Source of the DNA: Helichrysum umbraculigerum
Lineage: Eukaryota > Streptophyta > Magnoliopsida > Asterales > Asteraceae
Direction of reading: 5' to 3'
DNA length: 64,000 nucleotides
Assembly (NCBI GenBank): GCA_949592205.1
Contig: CATIUR010000015.1
Location: 1,174,001-1,238,000 of the forward strand
The notes under the pieces were generated by a model, which saw only the letters and a list, made by a program, of their open reading frames with translations, made no database searches and was not told the DNA's origin. The position numbers and the translations under genes are program-made. Shown in pieces: positions 58,597-64,000 of the stretch. The stretch's first letter is position 1; every line of letters starts with the position of its first letter.

Positions 58597-59686
58597 GAAT
58601 GGAAATGCTTAATCTATCAGATTCGGAAGATGATATTTTGGATGAGATAGATGAAGAGATTGATTATGATATTGAAGAAGGAGAGTTCAAACTTCCTGAA
58701 GACTGGACTGCAGTATTTGAATCTGTGATAGATGAAGGTGTTGATCTGGATGCAAATGTAGATGAACATGTTGTAAATCCATCAACGACTGAATTTGTTT
58801 TTGTAAATGAACAAGGAGAATCAGTTATTGATTTAGAAGCTTTTGAGAATGCTTCTGAAGATTCGGATACTGAAGTTGAAGAAATAGAGGACAAATACAA
58901 ACATTTGGTTGGTAATCTAATGTTTATCCAAGGAATGCTTAAGAAGAAAAAGGAAAATAAGCCACGCATTTTGAAAGAAGTTGATATTACTGGAAAGCGT
59001 GTACTTAAAACTGGCATTATTGGATGGTATTATGACTCTGACCTGAAGCTCTTCGCGATCAAAAGGTTTGACGGGGTTCAATATTTTGAGAAGAAGCTTG
59101 CAGTGTTTAGTTCATTGCCTCGATATGAGATTCGAGACTTGGCTAGATTAGATATGATGAATCCAAGTGATGATGACTATGCTAAGTATGTTGAGCGTAT
59201 CATTAGGACTGAAGGATTATCTATGAAGTTCTCAAAGATTAAGCCAAGGAAAGGAAAAACGATAAAGCTGAACGAACTCAGTCAGAGGACAGGAAGAAGA
59301 AGAAGGAAGAAGGTTTATCCAACGGTCAACTGTATTAAGCAAATACCTATGAAGACTATGCCTCAGAATATTTTGGGAAAATTGAAATATTGAGGGGTAG
59401 ATGCTGGAACAGGGGAAGCCTTTATGATTGAAGCTGATGATGATTATCCTGATGGCGAAAAAGAGATTCTTCGTGTATATGATCACAGACATCTGATGAA
59501 CTTATCAAAGGAAGATCTGATTATGTTGTACAAGAACAAGATCAAATCTACTGTTGGTTGGGGTGATTTAGCACGAGATTATCACAGGATGGTTAAAACA
59601 TGCATCAAGCTTAAAATTTTTGCAGGAAGTAAGATTTACAAATGAAGACTAAAGACAGCGTGAAGATAAAGACGCTAGAGCTATTG

Positions 59687-59699
59687 TCAAGGGGGAGTC
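59687..59699 (+). promoter_or_regulatory. Polypurine tract of SIRE-2
   Basis: TCAAGGGGGAGTC directly precedes the LTR start TGTTGGAAC. It is the plus-strand primer site, in the form usual for this lineage. Confidence 0.85.
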
Positions 59700-60279
59700 T
59701 GTTGGAACATAGAGTGTGACAACAGATCTAGCTTTAAATAGGACTGGTGTAATTATTATTACGTTTGTATATTGGTTTAGATTTGTAAATAAATATTTGT
59801 TTTGTTAGTAATATTCATTAAACATATTATTGTGCTAAGTTAGACGAATGTTTAAAGACGAAATAAATAATAGACGTTTAATGCGAGGCGAGTCGAGATC
59901 TCAGGTCGCAGCGAGTTGAGCTGTGAGGTGAGATCTGAACTCGCGAAGCATTAGTCTGGCGAGCCGAGTTCTTTATTGGGCTTGGGCTGCAAGTTGGACC
60001 GAACTCGCAGGCCCATGCGAGCCGAGACGAACTGAACTATATAATGTTTTTCCAACGTGAAAAACACAAAACTTTTGCATATTCCGAACCTGCGATTCCA
60101 GCAAACCAGAGAAAACATAACCTACGGCTAGGCTTTGACGATTCATCGTTTAAAGTTAAGCTTTATTAAAACGCAATTCGAACGTATTCGTTGTTAGTAA
60201 GATAACACTGTATTGAGGGATTCTGCACCTTAATACTACAAATAACGAAGTTATCAATCCTAGAACTAGGGGACTTACA
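59700..60279 (+). mobile_element. 3' LTR of SIRE-2
   Basis: It starts TGTTGGAACATAG right after the polypurine tract. The end is placed at GGGGACTTACA (about 60,279) by analogy with the C-rich...CTACA end of SIRE-1; with no 5' LTR in the window this boundary is provisional. A GCGAGTTGAG-type motif cluster (59,880-60,030) precedes a TATATAA box near 60,040. Confidence 0.7.
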
Positions 60280-61436
60280 GTATATAATCAAATTAGTTGA
60301 ATATTTGGACAAATTGGCATTATCGATATATGTAGGTAACTCGCTGGTCTGATATGTACAATCTATCCAAACAATCAAACAAATAAAAAAGGATATTATA
60401 CTCCCCTTTTCCCGCCAATTTTTTCTACCATTTAGACCGTCGTATCCCATCATAAACAACCCTTTACCCATTAATTCACACGATTTTTGAACAGCCACGC
60501 CATCCCTTTGTCTTTAAATTCCCGGCAACTTTACATCTCAACCGTCATCCCTGTATCTTACTCCCCCCCACCCCAACCCAAAAACAAAAACAAAAACTGA
60601 AAATAAAGGGGTTTTCTCATCTGAATATGTAAATATGCATTCTCTTTGGAAGTTAGGGCTATTATTCCCCAATCTTAAACAGTTCCTAATAAAGAAATTG
60701 ATATCAAAGATTGTCGATCTTAATCACCAATTCTAATCATCTTCAAACTCGATTGGTATTTACCAAGGTTTGGGTTTCATTATGTCAAAAGTTACACATG
60801 ATTTTGTTATTGTTTATTACATACAATCGATTTGGACTATAATAATCTTATTCAAGATTCAGAACACTCTCTTTAAATTTATTTGCTTATGAATTATCTG
60901 AACAAATGTGTGCTTTTACATGCATACTAGGTGTTTGTGGTGAACAAATAGAGAAAACATAGATCTCATCTGTATCAATCTCTATTCTCTTTCTCAATTC
61001 AAACTTTGATTCACCACATGTACTTTTAAACTTTTTTGATTACACTGAAATGGTTCCATTCTTCTTACCATTATGTCCTATGGATAGATTTCCTTATTTT
61101 CATTGAATTTGATTGAAGATGTTGGTTTTATCATTTAGATTGCTGTCTGTCAAAATAATCAAATCAAAAAACATTAATTAAACTCAACATCTTTTAGTAA
61201 AAAACTTGCATAAAACCACAACATACTTCATAAAGCTAGTGACCAGTATGTCAAATAGAGATGAATATTGTATAAAAAAAAACTAAGAATGGAACATTTT
61301 GTAGAGATGAGATCATTAGAGTATATGAATTTATCAAAGTATGGAAGTACCAATAATATTGTGCCATGTGTACAAAGAGAGTGTTCCACATGTACAATAC
61401 CCATTTACCCCCAACATCAACTATCTCACAAACGAC
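60280..61436. other. Non-repetitive flank, no gene recognised
   Basis: This stretch matches no other part of the window. A pyrimidine/adenine-rich segment at 60,500-60,610 (CCCCCCCACCCCAACCC then CAAAAACAAAAAC) looks like a plant 5' untranslated leader, so a host gene start is possible. The open frames here are short and have no recognisable domain, so I do not call one. Confidence 0.5.
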
Positions 61437-63727
61437 AAATCGAAAAATTATGAAGCAACAATAATTCAAAAAATAATGTATATACATACTTAAACTGACC
61501 ACATAACTATATACTATAGCCTATTTTTTTATTAAAATATAAAATCTGGCACCGAATAAAAAATTAAAGCATTACGCAAAATAGTACGTATATTTGGGTA
61601 ATGCAAAAAAATTCAGTAATTTCCAGTAATATCGTATATATATAAACAATTTTCCATCATAAATGTATATAAATACATAATATAGACCAAAAATTAATAA
61701 GTTGACCATAAATAGATTTTTAAGCTGTCACAGAAAGAAACTCGGCTTTTTTTGCTTATCGAAAAACTCGGTTTTTTTAGTTCAATTGAAACAACAATAA
61801 TTCAAAAAATAACGTATATACATACTTAAACTGACCACATAACTATATATTATAACCTATTTTTTCATTAAAATATAGAATCTGACACCGAATAAAAAAT
61901 TAAAGCATTACTCAAAATAGTACGTATTTTTGGGTAATGCAAAAAAATTCAGTAATTTCCAGTAATGTCGTATATAAATAAACAATTTTCCATTCTAAAT
62001 GTATATAAATACCTAATATAGACCAAAACTTAATAAGTTGACCATAAATAGATTTTTAAGCTGTCACACAAAGAAACTCGATTTTTTTTGCTTATCGAAA
62101 AACTCGGTTTTTTTTAATTCAATAGAAACAACAATAATTCAAAAAATAATTTATATACATACTTAAACGGACCACATAACTATATAATATAGCCTATTTT
62201 TTCATTAAAATATAAAATCTGACACCAAATAAAAACTTAAAGCATTACGCAAAATAGTACGTATTTTAGCGTAATGCAAAAAAATTCGGTAATTTTCAAT
62301 AATGTCATATATAAATAAATAATTTTCCATCCTAAACGTATATAAATACCTAACATAGACCAAAAATTAATAAGTTGACCATAAATATATTTTTAAGCTG
62401 TCACAGAAGGAAACTCGGTTTTTTTTTATTATCGAAAAACTCGGTTTTTTTTAGTTAAATAGAAACAAAAATAATTCATAAAATAATGTATATACATACT
62501 TAAACTGACCACATAACTCTATATTATAGCCTATTTTTTCATTAAATTATAAAATCTGGCACCGAATAAAAAATTAAAGCATTACGCAAAATAGTACGTA
62601 TTTTTGGGTAATGCAAAAAAATTCAGTAATTTCCAGTAATGTCGTATATAAATAAACAATTTTCCATCCTAAATGTATATAAATACCTAATATAGACAAA
62701 AAATTAATAAGTTGACCATAAATAGATTTTTAAGCTGTCACAGAAAGAAACTCGGCTTTTTTTGCTTATCGAAAAACTCGGTTTTTTTTAGTTCAATTGA
62801 AACAGCAATAATTCAAAAAATAATGTATATACATACTTAAACGGACCACATAACTATAAAATATAGCCTATTTTTGCATTAAAATATAAAATCTGGCACC
62901 GAATAAAAAATTAAAGCATTACGCAAAATAGTACGTATTTTTGGGTAATGCAAAAAAATTCAGTAATTTCCAGTAATATCGTATATATATAAACAATTTT
63001 CCATCATAAATGTATATAAATACCTAATATAGACCAAAAATTAATAAGTTGACCATAAATAGATTTTTAAGCTATCACAGAAAGAGACTAGTTTTTTTTT
63101 ATTATCGAAAAACTCGGTTTTTTTAGTTAAATAGAAACAACAATAATTCACAAAATAATGTATATACATACTTAAACTGACCACATAACTATATACTATA
63201 GCCTATTTTTTTATTAAAATATAAAATCTGGCACCGAATAAAAAATTAAAGCATTACGCAAAATAGTACGTATTTTTGGGTAATGCAAAAAAATTCAGTA
63301 ATTTCCAGTAATATCGTATATATATAAACAATTTTCCATCCTAAACGTATATAAATACCTAACATAGACCAAAAATTAATAACTTGACCATAAATATATT
63401 TTTAAGCTGTCACAGAAAGAAACTCGGTTTTTTTTTTATTATCGAAAAACTCATTTTTTTTAGTTAAATAGAAACAACAATAATTCATAAAATAATGTAT
63501 ATACATACTTAAACTGACCACATAACTATATATTATAGCCTATTTTTTCATTAAAATATAAAATCTGGCACCGAATAAAAAATTAAAGCATTACGCAAAA
63601 TAGTACGTATTTTTGGGTAATGCAAAAAAATTCACTAATTTCCAGTAATGTCGTATATATATATAAACAATTTTCCATCCTAAACGTATATAAATAACTA
63701 ATATAGACCAAAACTTAATAAGTTGAC
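61437..63727. repeat. Tandem array of ~336-bp units, about 6.8 copies
   Basis: Unit starts (the GAAACAACAATAATTC block) are at 61,452, 61,788, 62,125, 62,462, 62,799, 63,134 and 63,471. Spacing is 335-337 bp. Units differ by scattered substitutions and small changes in T runs. Each contains a paired AAACTCGG...AAAACTCGG block. The array is AT-rich and non-coding, and the last unit is cut short at about 63,727. Confidence 0.95.
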
Positions 63728-64000
63728 TGATGTGTGGTGAGTATAGAGACAATTATAATAACAAGTTTTAAATATGGAAATACTAAATAATACTATCACA
63801 CAATACAGGCAAGATTGACCCGTTCGTATAATATAGCTTTTATAAGTAAGTCCTAGGTATCTTTTTTAACACAGGAAACATGGTTACAATTTATAACTAA
63901 TTATTTATTTATTTCTAAATACAATAATATACAATTTATATACAAATATACAATATATACAATAATATATAATAATAATAATATTTACAATAATATACAA
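63728..64000. other. AT-rich sequence after the tandem array
   Basis: Includes a TATACAA/AATATATAC simple-sequence stretch from about 63,920 to the window end. No gene or element end is seen. Confidence 0.7.

Larger units (their letters stand above)
55367..59645 (+). pseudogene. SIRE-2 env-like 3' gene with five introns, near intact
   Basis: Exons: 55,367-56,505; 56,669-56,758; 56,846-57,032; 57,115-57,185; 57,290-57,929; 58,597-59,645. All junctions are GT-AG, and the phases (0, 0, 1, 0, 1) join without breaking the frame. Exon 1 holds the N-terminal globular domain also seen in SIRE-1 (cf. RIRYAITANPPIS and KPYSFCDYLFGEI), followed by an acidic Gln/Val-rich tail. Exon 3 has basic patches (EKKRKGK, MKRPR). 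Exon 5 carries a coiled coil and a Gly/Ser-rich stretch. Exon 6 carries an acidic region, the conserved C-terminal domain and a TGRRRRKKVY patch. No signal peptide or membrane segment is evident, which argues against a real envelope. Damage: one lost T near 55,720 shifts the frame, and an in-frame TGA is at 59,391-59,393. The precise start is uncertain; the first ~30 codons are AT-rich and may include another intron. Confidence 0.78.
46610..60279 (+). mobile_element. SIRE/Maximus-type Ty1/copia retrotransposon lacking its 5' LTR (SIRE-2)
   Basis: Order: leader, gag, pol (protease-integrase-reverse transcriptase-RNase H, the copia order), a 2.2-kb spacer, an intron-containing env-like gene, polypurine tract and 3' LTR. 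No 5' LTR or primer site is found before gag, and the sequence meets the SIRE-1 gag fragment near 46,600, so the 5' end was deleted. Damage is light: one stop and one frameshift in pol, one frameshift and one stop in the env-like gene. Confidence 0.88.

Noticed and set aside
60166..60498. 110-aa minus-strand frame at the SIRE-2 LTR end
   Set aside because: It straddles the LTR boundary, has no recognisable domain and no coding bias; likely chance.

Overview
The window is nuclear plant DNA made almost entirely of nested LTR retrotransposons. No complete host gene is recognised. The element types (SIRE/Maximus-type Ty1/copia with an extra 3' gene, an Athila-type Ty3/gypsy element with a tRNA-Asp primer site, and chromovirus-like elements with TGTAACACCC or TGTGACATCC termini) fit a eudicot. 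Asteraceae is my guess, at low confidence, because the sequence alone does not name the species.

Layout. (1) Positions 1-13,120 and 13,192-22,849 are the two arms of an inverted duplication of about 9.66 kb, with a 71-bp centre. Each arm holds an old SIRE-type fragment ('SIRE-1': 3' LTR, polypurine tract and a decayed 3' env-like gene) and part of an Athila-like element inserted in it. The left arm alone also carries a 3,448-bp solo LTR (2,713-6,160; 5-bp duplication TGGGC). (2) The complete Athila-like element occupies 18,978-45,176 on the minus strand. It has 2,436-bp LTRs and a TTAGT target duplication. It encodes gag-protease with an acidic tail and an unrelated 421-aa ORF, but no reverse transcriptase or integrase. 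(3) A coding-deficient chromovirus-like element (25,817-40,549, plus strand, duplication ACGTG) is inserted inside its protease gene. That element's 5' LTR is in turn broken by a second non-coding element (28,054-34,383, minus strand). (4) Positions 45,182-46,600 are the remaining 5' part of SIRE-1, including a gag zinc-knuckle fragment. They abut a second, better preserved SIRE-type element ('SIRE-2', about 46,610-60,279, plus strand) with gag, a lightly damaged pol and a 3' env-like gene whose six exons are separated by five canonical GT-AG introns. (5) Positions 60,280-61,436 are non-repetitive flank, 61,437-63,727 hold about seven copies of a 336-bp tandem repeat, and the rest is AT-rich.

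Order of events inferred from the nesting: SIRE-1 inserted, then the Athila-like element inserted into it. After that, SIRE-1 and the Athila 3' end were duplicated in inverted orientation, and the solo LTR arrived in the left copy. Separately, the chromovirus-like element entered the Athila protease, and the second non-coding element entered the chromovirus LTR.

Most worth a second look: the inverted duplication with LTR promoters firing across its centre; the intron-bearing env-like gene; the Athila derivative that has kept a 421-aa ORF instead of a polymerase; and the fact that most of these families carry their own dense, family-specific short motif or palindrome.
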